From positions 1-27,480 of the IMG/VR virus record IMGVR_UViG_3300027714_000095: a DNA stretch of 27,480 nucleotides. One strand, given 5' to 3'. The position numbers and the translations under genes are program-made. Source of the DNA: a virus. A model generated the notes under the pieces. The model saw nothing but the letters and a program-made list of their open reading frames with translations, was not told the DNA's origin and did no database searches. How positions within the stretch are numbered: the first letter of the stretch is position 1; each line of letters begins with the position of its first letter. This document shows, one piece after another, positions 1-9,250 of the stretch.

Positions 1-2115
1 CTGTGTACCACTTCCAATATATGTTGTTCGTAACCTTACCTTTACTTCCCTATAAGGTAATCCGATACTCCTGAAATTTGTTTTACCTCCAAGATTTTGA
101 AACGAGTATGTACTGCCTGAAGATCCAATTGGCGTAGTATTTATTTCGTATGTCGTTTCCCAATCCGCACTAGGTGTAGTTGTTTTAAAAACTGTAATAT
201 CTCTATTAAGATAAGATGTGTTTTTAAATTCATATTCAATTGTTGGATTCAAATCTGTATTACCTATTGTTAGGTTAGTTCTCCATACTTCACCAATCTG
301 AACGTTTATATATCCTGTTGTGTTTTTAATAAATTCTAAAGCATATGTCGGTGCAGTCGCTCCCGTACCCACTACTGGACTAAATATAATTCCTGGGGTT
401 GAACCTCCAGTTCTATAATAGTCTCCATTAATAGACATGTTAAGATTAAGATTTCCTGATGTACCACCCTCATTAGCAGTAAATGCTGCAGTTATTTCAG
501 GTAATGGTTGATCGTAATATGTATTTCCTTGATTACTATCAGGACTTGCTGTTAATGTTGTTGTGAATGGTCCTGGATTATAGCTAGTTGGTTGACTTGA
601 AGATAAAGTTCCTGTTACAGTTCCACCGGAATTGAAAAAGCCAGTAGGTACTGTTATAGTAAAATCTACACTTCTATTAATAGCACTTTGAGAATCATTA
701 GCTGTGAATGATGTTGGTACTATAGATACACTAGTAAGAGGCACATAATAAGCTGAACTATTATTTCCTAATGAAATATTTACAGTCCCTGTTTGTTCTA
801 TTGAAGCAATTCCCCCACCATTTCCTGTCCAATTAAAGAAGGTATATGTTGGTGGGACATTTCCTGCTCCATTTCCGTTATCTCCCCATGTTAAATTATT
901 AAATCCTAGGAATATAATTTGCGGTAATTTTTTAATAGTATATGTTGTTCCTGTATTTACACTATCTGCTTGGAATAGAGAATCTGTCGATCCTAATGTT
1001 CCAGTCACATCAAATAGTTGTGTTGAATTATTATAAGTAGCATTTAACGATGTATCTGCCCCTCCAATTATAGGTATTTCGTCTTCTTCTAAAATTGCTT
1101 CCCCTTGGCTATTTGGATCATTTATATTAGGGTCATTTGCTATATTATATGAAAATGAATTTAAATCAGGAGTAATAAAAGAATTAGTTCCGTTAGACCA
1201 TGTTTTTCCATTACATATATACCACCCCTCATATTCTCCAATACCTCTACCGACATATATATCAATAGGTGCCGATGCTGGTGAATTAGCAGTATGTTGA
1301 TTTACAAATTTATTATTATCTTCAAAATAAGCAGGTAACATTGAAATTATAGTACCGATTGGAACCGTACCTCCAATGTCTGCAATATTTTTAAATACAA
1401 TCTTTCCTTGTTGATTATCAGAAACAGCAATTTTATTAGTGTCAGGATTTCCAGTAAGTATTCTTAAGGCTCCTTGTACTTCAACGTCTTTTTGAAATAC
1501 TGTATCAACATTAACGTTAAATGTAGAAATATTTAAACTAATTAAATTATTAGCATTATTATCAGGATCTCCCCATGTAAATATATCAGCATATTGATTT
1601 ATAGAACCTGTTCCTCCGACAAATTTCATATTCATTACTGCATTACCAGACTCGCCGGTATCTAATTTAAAAGCGAATGCTGTAGCTACTCCAACTGTCT
1701 TTAATTCTAAATTATTATTAAAGTTAGAATGTCTATTTATAACAACTTGTGCCCTTTCTTCAATGTAATTATCATATTCATCATCAGTTGTTTTATAACC
1801 TATTATAACTGAAGGAGCTAGTCCCTGTGTACTTGTAATAGGTAATATAGTGTCAGCTTCTGTAGTTCCTCCAGTGTTAACTTTCCATATTTCCTGTCCA
1901 TTACTTCCTTGATTTCCTTGAAATCCCCGATCACCGACAATACCTTGATTTCCTTGATATCCAGTTACACCCTGATGTCCATTATTTCCAGGGTTTCCCT
2001 GAGAACCTTGAAGACCTCCTCCATTTACAACCAGTTGATCAAAGTTATAATTTACTTTGTCCAGCTTGATGTTGTCAATGTCAGATACTAATATTTCCTT
2101 TAAGTTAATTACCAT
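1..2115 (-). CDS. Collagen-like tail fibre protein, C-terminus missing (partial)
   Basis: The frame is open from an ATG at 2115 to the left edge: 705 codons without a stop, so the C-terminus lies outside. The N-terminus (NLKEILVSDI, then NYNFDQL at about 22-28) matches that of the next fibre upstream, which supports this start. Residues 34-75 are 14 uninterrupted Gly-X-Y triplets, many ending in Gln, a collagen-like stalk. At about 248-345 there is a tail-collar-like region (VPIGTIISML, then EGWYICNGKTW and PDLNSFSYNIA). The rest is rich in Thr, Ser, Asn and Gly and alternates like beta-sandwich repeats (GGTVTGTLSSSQ). I infer a trimeric fibre that contacts the host surface. It follows the paralogous fibre after 51 bp holding a promoter-like motif. 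The leader has no Shine-Dalgarno. The receptor cannot be told. Confidence 0.8.
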   Translation of the reverse strand, partial: MVINLKEILVSDIDNIKLDKVNYNFDQLVVNGGGLQGSQGNPGNNGHQGVTGYQGNQGIVGDRGFQGNQGSNGQEIWKVNTGGTTEADTILPITSTQGLAPSVIIGYKTTDDEYDNYIEERAQVVINRHSNFNNNLELKTVGVATAFAFKLDTGESGNAVMNMKFVGGTGSINQYADIFTWGDPDNNANNLISLNISTFNVNVDTVFQKDVEVQGALRILTGNPDTNKIAVSDNQQGKIVFKNIADIGGTVPIGTIISMLPAYFEDNNKFVNQHTANSPASAPIDIYVGRGIGEYEGWYICNGKTWSNGTNSFITPDLNSFSYNIANDPNINDPNSQGEAILEEDEIPIIGGADTSLNATYNNSTQLFDVTGTLGSTDSLFQADSVNTGTTYTIKKLPQIIFLGFNNLTWGDNGNGAGNVPPTYTFFNWTGNGGGIASIEQTGTVNISLGNNSSAYYVPLTSVSIVPTSFTANDSQSAINRSVDFTITVPTGFFNSGGTVTGTLSSSQPTSYNPGPFTTTLTASPDSNQGNTYYDQPLPEITAAFTANEGGTSGNLNLNMSINGDYYRTGGSTPGIIFSPVVGTGATAPTYALEFIKNTTGYINVQIGEVWRTNLTIGNTDLNPTIEYEFKNTSYLNRDITVFKTTTPSADWETTYEINTTPIGSSGSTYSFQNLGGKTNFRSIGLPYREVKVRLRTTYIGSGTQ
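1891..2016 (-). repeat. Collagen-like Gly-X-Y repeat in the partial fibre
   Basis: Fourteen consecutive G-X-Y codon triplets (residues 34-75 of the fibre), with Gln frequent in the third position and Asn common. Such repeats form trimeric stalks in phage fibres. The DNA shows imperfect repetition of units encoding GNQG and GYQG. Confidence 0.85.
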
Positions 2116-2133
2116 GCCTGTTGTTACTAAATA

Positions 2134-2146
2134 TTTAGTTTATATA
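2134..2146 (-). promoter_or_regulatory. Candidate late promoter TATATAAACTAAA before the partial fibre
   Basis: The minus strand reads TATATAAACTAAA, ending 18 nt before the fibre ATG. It resembles the T4 late promoter TATAAATACTATT and is nearly identical to the site before the amidoligase gene (TATATAAACTAAC). It overlaps a perfect 14-bp palindrome, ACTAAATATTTAGT, at 2126-2139. Position and similarity are seen; promoter function is inferred. Confidence 0.45.
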
Positions 2147-2166
2147 TTTCTTTTTTATTATCATTA

Positions 2167-4722
2167 TTATGATAATATTTTAAATCTTTGATTTGTTGCT
2201 GCACTTTGACTGTTTGACCAATAAACACCTATTTCGAAATAAATACCAGAAGTACTGCCATTGTTCATTGTGAAAGTGAAAGAATCATTTGGCTGTATAT
2301 ATTGTGCAGAGTTACCTGTTGTGTTCCAAATTTCTTGATTTGGAACTTGAGTAACGTTTGTTTGATTTATAATCATATTTGTAAATCCTTGTTGATTATA
2401 CGTGTAATAATTTAAACTTTGAAATTCACCAGTTGCCCCTCCAGTTGCTTTCATCCATAGCCAAACCCCTGCAGTTGTATTATTTGTTATTGTCCTAAAC
2501 GCGCTACTACCAGGTGTAGGTACTGCATTTAATTCAGTGTTGATTGTAGGTGCATTATTTTGTGATACACATGTCACGGGTTTTAATAATGTTGATGTTG
2601 TTTTAATTAGTGCGTATTTTTTACCATCCTGTGCCCTATCTTCTATTAATGAATAATATGGATATCCAGCACCTGGTCTGTTTTGATTATAAATCTCTAT
2701 AACTGGGGAAGATCCTAGAGACTGTACCCAATTAAGATTTACATAAAGAATACTAGTATCTGATACGGTATTAAATATTTTGTCCAAACTCCAAAGAGGT
2801 ATTGGATTATCATCAAGTGGATTAGTATTTCTACCAAAATATAAAGTAATATTATCAGTAGAGATGCTATCACACACATTTGAATTATTAAGAGAAGATG
2901 CGGTTATAGGACTTGACTTTATGTTAACATATAATTTATTGATTGAAGCTCCTGTAAAGCTATTTCCATTCCAATATCTCCTGTATACTTCTTCCCCTGT
3001 TCCGAACTCTCTGATCCATCCTGCATTAGGAATTGCTCCGGAAGATGAAAATGTAATAGTTGTTGCATCTTTAAATAATAGTGTGTCTATATTATATGAC
3101 ACTTCAGTAACTCCCGCCGGTAATGTTGCCCCATTTAACTCTGTGTCAAAAACAGCTGATCTACTTACTAAGTTTTTTGTATATATTATTGGACATGCAA
3201 ATTGTATACTCGCCCATTCAGATCCAGTCCAATATCTAGAAAGTTCTTCTCTTTGATACCATCCGGCATTAGGCGATGCACCTGCAGTTCCATTATTGTT
3301 TATGTATAGCATTCCTAATGGACCATTAGTCCAATCAGTACCTGTCCATAAATATGTTTGTAGTGCTGCATCACATGCTTGTTGGTATGTACTTGCGGCA
3401 ACTGTTAGTTCTATTTCTGTTGGTACTATCACACCTGCAGAGGGATCTGATAGCCAATATAAGGAAGCTTCCCCTAGTTTAATTATATTTACATTTCTTT
3501 TAATAGATAAATCAGAAGTTCCTGAGGCAGCCTGTAATGGTATAGAATCGTTAAGTACTTCAACGGTCTGTGATACATCATATCCAAGTGTTGTTTGGTT
3601 GTAAACTGCATCAGATCTTGTGTTACTACCTGCTATTATAACTGGGTCTGGGTTTGTAACAACAATATCTACTTCAGGGCCATCATATTCTGTATTTGAA
3701 TCTGTATTTGCTATAGTATAATTAAAGGAATTTAAGTTAGGAACTTCAAATTGAAGTACTCCATCAATCCATTTTTGCCCATTAGCTAAATACCAACCGT
3801 CAAACATAGAACCTTCTCTTCCTCTACCGTATCCTATTTTTAAATATCCGTCATCCCCTATTTCAGAACCATCTAATATATGAAAATTATTATTATTAAA
3901 ATCTTCTTCTCTAATTGTAATGAAAGATCCTCTAGGTAGTGCACTAAATACTTCAAATCTATTTTTCCATTCTACATTACCATAAGTATCTGTTGAAACT
4001 AAAACTTTATTTTCTAGTGCATTATTATCATATGAAAAATCGCCAAGAACCTCAAATTCATCACTAAATGTAGAATCAACATGAGATTTAAGGAGTTTGG
4101 TAGTATCTTCGTTTATAACTTCTAATAAATCAGTACTATCTCTATGCTTATACTTCCTAACACTGTTAATAACAGGTTCGTTAATATCTAATAACCATGT
4201 TGCTGTTGCTAGTTTTCCAATATTAAGATCCAAATCAATACCCGCTGTAGAACTTTCCTTCGTTCCCCATGACGCCCTGCTAGAATTATTAGCAAGTGCT
4301 ATGTTATTTTTTTGCGGAGTTCCTAAGAAAAGACCTGGAGTTAACTCAAATAGAAGAGGATTATTATATTCATATGATCCTGTTGATGCTCCAGTTAATA
4401 TAGCAATTGGTGAGTATTCTATACCACCTTGATAGTTTGGAAGTATTGTATTATTTGTGTTTGATCTATTTATATTCCATGTAAACTTACCACTAAGACC
4501 TTCAGTTCCTTGAAGTCCTTGATCTCCTTTATTACCTATTATTCCTTGTGTTCCATGTTCACCGGTAATACCATCAGGACCTTGATTACCTAATGGGCCG
4601 TATGCCCCACCTTTCTCTAATTGATTAAAGTTAAAATTAATCTTATCAATTTTATCCTTAGCCCACCAATTAGTACTGTTCGGATCTAGATCACTTTTGA
4701 ATATCTCTTTAATATTTAACAT
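2167..4722 (-). CDS. Collagen-like tail fibre protein (851 aa) with tail-collar-like module
   Basis: Order of modules: an N-terminal attachment motif (NIKEIFKSDLD, then KINFNFNQL at about 27-35) shared with the downstream fibre; 13 Gly-X-Y triplets at 42-80; a beta-rich region; a collar-like module at about 262-345 (PRGSFITI, FDGWYLANGQKW, VPNLNSFNYTIA) also shared with the downstream fibre; then two related modules at about 446-510 (PNAGWYQREELSRYWTGSEW) and 550-600 (PNAGWIREF, then YRRYWNGNSF). The last 130 residues are beta-rich and not recognised. The NAGW/RYW pattern resembles repeats I associate with Bacteroidota surface proteins. I infer a trimeric tail fibre. The start lies 4 nt after the stop of the 1484-aa gene, so translation is probably coupled. 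There is no Shine-Dalgarno. No fibre chaperone is seen in the window. Confidence 0.82.
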   Translation of the reverse strand: MLNIKEIFKSDLDPNSTNWWAKDKIDKINFNFNQLEKGGAYGPLGNQGPDGITGEHGTQGIIGNKGDQGLQGTEGLSGKFTWNINRSNTNNTILPNYQGGIEYSPIAILTGASTGSYEYNNPLLFELTPGLFLGTPQKNNIALANNSSRASWGTKESSTAGIDLDLNIGKLATATWLLDINEPVINSVRKYKHRDSTDLLEVINEDTTKLLKSHVDSTFSDEFEVLGDFSYDNNALENKVLVSTDTYGNVEWKNRFEVFSALPRGSFITIREEDFNNNNFHILDGSEIGDDGYLKIGYGRGREGSMFDGWYLANGQKWIDGVLQFEVPNLNSFNYTIANTDSNTEYDGPEVDIVVTNPDPVIIAGSNTRSDAVYNQTTLGYDVSQTVEVLNDSIPLQAASGTSDLSIKRNVNIIKLGEASLYWLSDPSAGVIVPTEIELTVAASTYQQACDAALQTYLWTGTDWTNGPLGMLYINNNGTAGASPNAGWYQREELSRYWTGSEWASIQFACPIIYTKNLVSRSAVFDTELNGATLPAGVTEVSYNIDTLLFKDATTITFSSSGAIPNAGWIREFGTGEEVYRRYWNGNSFTGASINKLYVNIKSSPITASSLNNSNVCDSISTDNITLYFGRNTNPLDDNPIPLWSLDKIFNTVSDTSILYVNLNWVQSLGSSPVIEIYNQNRPGAGYPYYSLIEDRAQDGKKYALIKTTSTLLKPVTCVSQNNAPTINTELNAVPTPGSSAFRTITNNTTAGVWLWMKATGGATGEFQSLNYYTYNQQGFTNMIINQTNVTQVPNQEIWNTTGNSAQYIQPNDSFTFTMNNGSTSGIYFEIGVYWSNSQSAATNQRFKILS
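4483..4599 (-). repeat. Collagen-like Gly-X-Y repeat in the 851-aa fibre
   Basis: Thirteen consecutive G-X-Y triplets (residues 42-80: GPL GNQ GPD GIT and onward to GLS GKF). They are composed differently from the stalk of the neighbouring fibre, which argues for divergence after duplication rather than a recent copy. Confidence 0.85.
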
Positions 4723-4726
4723 TAAT

Positions 4727-7700
4727 TTATGCTTGTATTTTGATATGCAGCTTTAAATTGTATTTATAGCCTGGTTTTTTATTATATATTAGTCTAAAAC
4801 TAAGACCATCGTTCTGATAACCTTGTATGTCGAAGTTTGTTTGTGTAGTATATCCACCTGATTTTATTTCTTCTGGTGAATTAACAGATACAAATCCTGT
4901 TTCTAAGTTCTTTCCTTGAATTCCATAAACTTCTATATTGTCAATTATAAATCTATTAACAATATTTTCGTATACATATATTTCTAAATCGTCTTTAATA
5001 GATGATTTGTCACCAAATGATTTATCAGCATCAACATACTTACTAAAGCTATTTTGAATTCCATCTTCTAATAATTCATTGTATATTGATTTTGGTAAAT
5101 AAAAGTCTGCTATAATTTCAGAATCATTCTCTAACCAATGTATCGCTGACTTATTTAATTTATTAAATCTAATAGAATCTAAAGAATCAATAGAAGTTTC
5201 AATAGTAGAAGTAAAACTAGTTAAATCATAAACATCCTTAACTTTCATTATTGTTGAAACCATAAATGATTTAGCTTCAATTGGATTTAACGTTCCAAAT
5301 GTTCTTTCAAACTTACCACCCTGTATTGATTTAATGTAATAGTCTTTAGTATATTTAGATTTGAATACATTGAAATCAGTCTTATCAATTGCTATTTCAC
5401 CAATCAATGGATATAGTGGTAATTTATCTGATGTTTCAGAAAGTTTTAATAGGTTTTTAGAATTTTCATCATTAACCTTATGGTAGTACATGTTTTCTAT
5501 AAATCCGTACTTATCATTAGTATTTTTAAATGATCCAAATGCTATTCCAGTATTTTTAAATTTAGAATAGATTAAATATTCTCTAACACTTATGTTACTT
5601 GTTGCAATACCAGAACCTGTCCCTGATCCTATTCCGTAATATGACGTTATGATGAATTCTGGCGATTCAGTTTCTCCAACCTTAGGAATAAATATACCTT
5701 GATCATTATATACATCGGTGAAACTAATACAGTCTTTAAAGATAGGATTATAATCTCCATTGAATCTTCTTAATAATGTATAATATCCACCGTCTGTTCT
5801 CTTGCTAATTACCTTACCGATCTCACCAGACACTATTTGATATGCCTTTGGTTTATCACTATCTGATTTTGTTGTTAATACTGATGGCTTTACAAAATCA
5901 ACACCATCTTCAACCTGAAGTATGAAATCGTTTAAGGTTTCTCCTGTTTCATTTATTGTTATATAGTTTATCTTTCCAAATTTATTAAATCTAGAAGCAT
6001 AATTATAAGATACTATTTCTTCAAATAAATTCTTCCATCCACTATCTCCAGTTCTCCAATATTTAAATTCTTGATCTAGTGGAATGCTTTCAATTTGAGC
6101 ATCATCCATTGGAACTCCAGTTCCAGAAGGTCCAGTGCCTAATGGGTCGAATGCTATGGGCCTTCCTAATACAACAACTTCATTATTACTTACGACTCTA
6201 ACTACTTTAAAACCGTATGTGTTTCCTCCGGATATTGTAAAATAAATCCATGAATAACTACCATCACTTATAGGAGTTACACTTGATAAAAATGTTCCTA
6301 CATTTTGTTCTGCTTCAAATGAATATACTGAAGGTTCATTAGAACTCCAATCCGTTCTTTCATCGGATAAATCTATTTTAAAAGGTATAGTAGAATCAAC
6401 TATAATATCATTCTTTTTAATGTCATTAGCAGTATACGCTATAGATCTAGATAAAGTTATAATGTCGTTACTAACAGTATTTAAATCTAAAACAACACAT
6501 ATAAACTTAAACACATCATTTTTTATTACAGTATAATTTACACCATTCTTTGATTGATCATTATTATAATTTAATATTACTCCAAATTTATAATCATTAA
6601 CCACATTGCTCGATATAAATTCAGTAGGATTAGATTTTTCATATTCCTTTCTCTGCTTATATACATATCTAAGACCTCTAAATACAGTACTAGCATTTAA
6701 GTTTCCAATGGCATTTTCAAATTTAGTAAATAAATTCCTTGCCTCATCTTCAACCCATGTAAATGCACCGTTATTTGGTTTAAATAAACCACTCCACTTA
6801 AAATGAATTTTAAAATAATCAACTTTAGTAGATTTAAGAGCATCTATTGATATTCCATTAGAACTATTAAAATCAGTGTATGACTTAAGATTCTCTGAAT
6901 ATGGTTGCTCGTATATGTAATCAGTTATTTTATTAAAATGGAAATGCTCCATATTTAAATTATCACTATTTCTACCTGCGTCTAAAACAATATTAGGTGA
7001 TAAGTTATCAGAACCAAATGATTCGTTAGAATTTAAAACATATGGTAAATTTCTAGCATTTGTTCCATTTTTTAATGAAAACTTCATAATAGATGGAACC
7101 ATTCTACTTTTAAGAACAGTATCTTGTAGTGCGTTTTCAGATAACCTGTCATACTCAGAATATATTTGCTCTTGATTATTATCAGTGTCAATATCCTCTA
7201 CCTTTAAAACAGGTACTAGCCTATCAAAATTTGTATTATACACAGCTTCTTCAGTTTCTAACTCAATCTGTAGTTCTCCTATGTCAGAATTTGAAATACT
7301 GTGAAAATCAAAATCAAAATCTTTTATATCGTATGCACTAAACTTACCAAAGCTTGGTCTGAACTTTTCATATAACTGAAGTATTTTATCGTTTGGTACT
7401 TTAAATGAATTTTGTAATATTATTCTATATGATAATTGATCCTTATGATCTTTAACTATATTGGTTATTTTGTTAAACTTACTTAAATTCCTTTCTTTAA
7501 TATATTGCCCTATAGCTACATTTTTTAAATCTTCAGATTTAACTAAAAAGGATGCTCCTACTTTAGAACCTCCATCAGCAGTATATAGATCCCAATCATT
7601 ATATTGAGGATATCCAAGACCGATTGAATTAGATGAACCTGTAATTACTTTAATAAAATTAGTAAGGTTTAGTTTTAATATACCAAAAGACATTCTTTTT

Positions 7701-9181
7701 CTATTATCACCAGCTGCATAATCCTCAATGATTACACTAGCACCGTCAACAATACATGTATATGTTGTTATTTTTGTAATTAATTTACTAATTGCGATTG
7801 CAATCTGGTTTAAACCACCTTGTGTTGAGAATTTATTACCGATAAATGTACCCTGTGATATTGTAGGATCTGCAATGCATGTAAAATCGAATAAACTATG
7901 TCCTGCTATTTCAATTTCTGTTTTATCTCCAATATAAAACCTATCATTTAAGTTAGGTATTTCAGTTATTTCAAACTTTATAAAACCTTTATTAGATGCA
8001 TCTATGTGTGATATTGGTAATTTATTAGGGATTATTATAAACTCGTCCGGTGATATTCTATCGCTATTAACAGACACCGGTAATTTTAAATCTCCAAATG
8101 GTCTGTCATTTATTATATTGGTATAGTTGTTTTCACCTAATTTAACGTATGATAGCATTGGAAGCTCTAAGTCACTAGAACTAGGTAGCATATCTTCAGA
8201 ATCTAGTGCTGTGCTTGATAAATCGTATAATACTGTAGTTGTATCTGGTTTAATACTTATAATACCCGATTTAGATATTGTATCTACATCAAATGATCCT
8301 TCCTCAATATCATCAACATATAATCCAAAATATCTGTATATTTCATAATTAACTGCAGTTGCGTCATCAAACATGAATTCCATGTTAATTAAATTAGCAG
8401 ATATTAGACCATGTCTTTCGAATCCACTACTTAATAATTCATTTGCGTATATTTCAGGGTTATCCTTTCTAAGATAGCTTTCTGCTAAAAATTCTTTTTT
8501 ATTAGCAAATCCACCATTTGTTGTATCAATACCTTTAAATTCCGTTGCTCCATCTTCACCAAAATTAAAATTGATACAAGATTTAGGAACCCCTTTATCA
8601 TATGCATGATTATGTAGATATTTACCTAATTTTGATTCTTTAGTAAGATCAAATGTTTTAATTATTGTTGCATTTTTTAATAACTCTAAAATTCTAGAGT
8701 TTTGACCTAATGTATCTTCACTATACTGTTCTTTATATTCTACATCAAAAACTCTATATACTACAAACTTCTTTGGTATTTGTCTATCTATCCATATAGG
8801 TGCGAACACTTTATATTGTTCATCATAAAGTTTTGTTGAATTGAAGCTTGCCCCTGAATTATATTGTTGCTCATATTGAAAGGCATAATCTGAATATGTA
8901 GTAAGATCAGAATTCTTTTTAAGTATTTGAAATCTTTCATTAACAGGAACTCCCTTAAAAAAACGTGAGACGTCATTTGAATAAGAACCATCTTGATTAA
9001 TTTCAAATTTCTGATATTCTACCTTAGATAAGGATTTATTTGCCTTAAACGCTCCTAAAAACATGTCACCTATCGAGTTAACTATCAATTTGATGTTACT
9101 ACTCAGTTTAGGATTGGTTCTTAATATAGCGAAGGATTTCTTCTCTAAATTATCGTGTTCAATGTTATAGTTTATTGCCAT
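4727..9181 (-). CDS. Very large virion structural protein, baseplate or fibre region (1484 aa)
   Basis: I do not recognise this protein by name. The N-terminus carries a compact motif at 16-45 (AILRTNPKLSSNIKLIV, then GDMFLGAF). The rest is a long soluble protein rich in Asn, Asp, Ser, Lys and aromatics, with many alternating beta-type segments, no signal peptide and no membrane segment. The C-terminus (LSFRLIYNKKPGYKYNLKLH) is beta-like. Its place, after the gp7-like wedge and before the collagen-like fibres, matches where T4 carries gp8-gp12, so it probably builds the outer baseplate or a fibre attachment. The start is well supported: AGAGG lies about 8 nt before the ATG, one of the few Shine-Dalgarno-like sequences here, and an exact TATAAATA lies just upstream. 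Confidence 0.75.
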   Translation of the reverse strand: MAINYNIEHDNLEKKSFAILRTNPKLSSNIKLIVNSIGDMFLGAFKANKSLSKVEYQKFEINQDGSYSNDVSRFFKGVPVNERFQILKKNSDLTTYSDYAFQYEQQYNSGASFNSTKLYDEQYKVFAPIWIDRQIPKKFVVYRVFDVEYKEQYSEDTLGQNSRILELLKNATIIKTFDLTKESKLGKYLHNHAYDKGVPKSCINFNFGEDGATEFKGIDTTNGGFANKKEFLAESYLRKDNPEIYANELLSSGFERHGLISANLINMEFMFDDATAVNYEIYRYFGLYVDDIEEGSFDVDTISKSGIISIKPDTTTVLYDLSSTALDSEDMLPSSSDLELPMLSYVKLGENNYTNIINDRPFGDLKLPVSVNSDRISPDEFIIIPNKLPISHIDASNKGFIKFEITEIPNLNDRFYIGDKTEIEIAGHSLFDFTCIADPTISQGTFIGNKFSTQGGLNQIAIAISKLITKITTYTCIVDGASVIIEDYAAGDNRKRMSFGILKLNLTNFIKVITGSSNSIGLGYPQYNDWDLYTADGGSKVGASFLVKSEDLKNVAIGQYIKERNLSKFNKITNIVKDHKDQLSYRIILQNSFKVPNDKILQLYEKFRPSFGKFSAYDIKDFDFDFHSISNSDIGELQIELETEEAVYNTNFDRLVPVLKVEDIDTDNNQEQIYSEYDRLSENALQDTVLKSRMVPSIMKFSLKNGTNARNLPYVLNSNESFGSDNLSPNIVLDAGRNSDNLNMEHFHFNKITDYIYEQPYSENLKSYTDFNSSNGISIDALKSTKVDYFKIHFKWSGLFKPNNGAFTWVEDEARNLFTKFENAIGNLNASTVFRGLRYVYKQRKEYEKSNPTEFISSNVVNDYKFGVILNYNNDQSKNGVNYTVIKNDVFKFICVVLDLNTVSNDIITLSRSIAYTANDIKKNDIIVDSTIPFKIDLSDERTDWSSNEPSVYSFEAEQNVGTFLSSVTPISDGSYSWIYFTISGGNTYGFKVVRVVSNNEVVVLGRPIAFDPLGTGPSGTGVPMDDAQIESIPLDQEFKYWRTGDSGWKNLFEEIVSYNYASRFNKFGKINYITINETGETLNDFILQVEDGVDFVKPSVLTTKSDSDKPKAYQIVSGEIGKVISKRTDGGYYTLLRRFNGDYNPIFKDCISFTDVYNDQGIFIPKVGETESPEFIITSYYGIGSGTGSGIATSNISVREYLIYSKFKNTGIAFGSFKNTNDKYGFIENMYYHKVNDENSKNLLKLSETSDKLPLYPLIGEIAIDKTDFNVFKSKYTKDYYIKSIQGGKFERTFGTLNPIEAKSFMVSTIMKVKDVYDLTSFTSTIETSIDSLDSIRFNKLNKSAIHWLENDSEIIADFYLPKSIYNELLEDGIQNSFSKYVDADKSFGDKSSIKDDLEIYVYENIVNRFIIDNIEVYGIQGKNLETGFVSVNSPEEIKSGGYTTQTNFDIQGYQNDGLSFRLIYNKKPGYKYNLKLHIKIQA

Positions 9182-9197
9182 CTATCGGACCTCTTTT

Positions 9198-9205
9198 TAT
9201 TTATA
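9198..9205 (-). promoter_or_regulatory. Exact T4-late-type TATAAATA box before the 1484-aa gene
   Basis: The minus strand reads TATAAATAAAAAGAGG; the first eight bases equal the T4 late promoter core. It lies 16 nt before the ATG, in the 69-bp gap after the 1227-aa gene. If +1 falls at the usual distance, the leader is very short and begins near the AGAGG. Match seen; function inferred. Confidence 0.45.
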
Positions 9206-9250
9206 TTATATATCAATATTATTTAGAGGACGTTAGTGTGCAATATTATA

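Noticed and set aside
2157-2176. Inverted repeat ATTATCA / TGATAAT at the end of the 851-aa fibre gene
   Set aside because: On the coding strand the stem is followed by A residues rather than T, and it is AT-only, so it is not a convincing terminator.
2780-3256. Open frame of 158 codons on the plus strand
   Set aside because: It lies wholly opposite the 851-aa fibre gene, with low-information composition and no supporting leader. The same holds for the other plus-strand frames (for example 3296-3604, 4097-4432, 9618-9941, 12708-12989, 26-kb region). All real genes here run on the minus strand.
1-4722. Diversity-generating retroelement acting on the fibres
   Set aside because: No reverse transcriptase gene and no template/variable repeat pair are visible in the window; the shared fibre regions look like ordinary paralogy.
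8788-9006. 72-codon minus-strand frame inside the 1484-aa gene
   Set aside because: It is an out-of-frame shadow of the N-terminal part of the 1484-aa protein, with no leader or recognisable domain.
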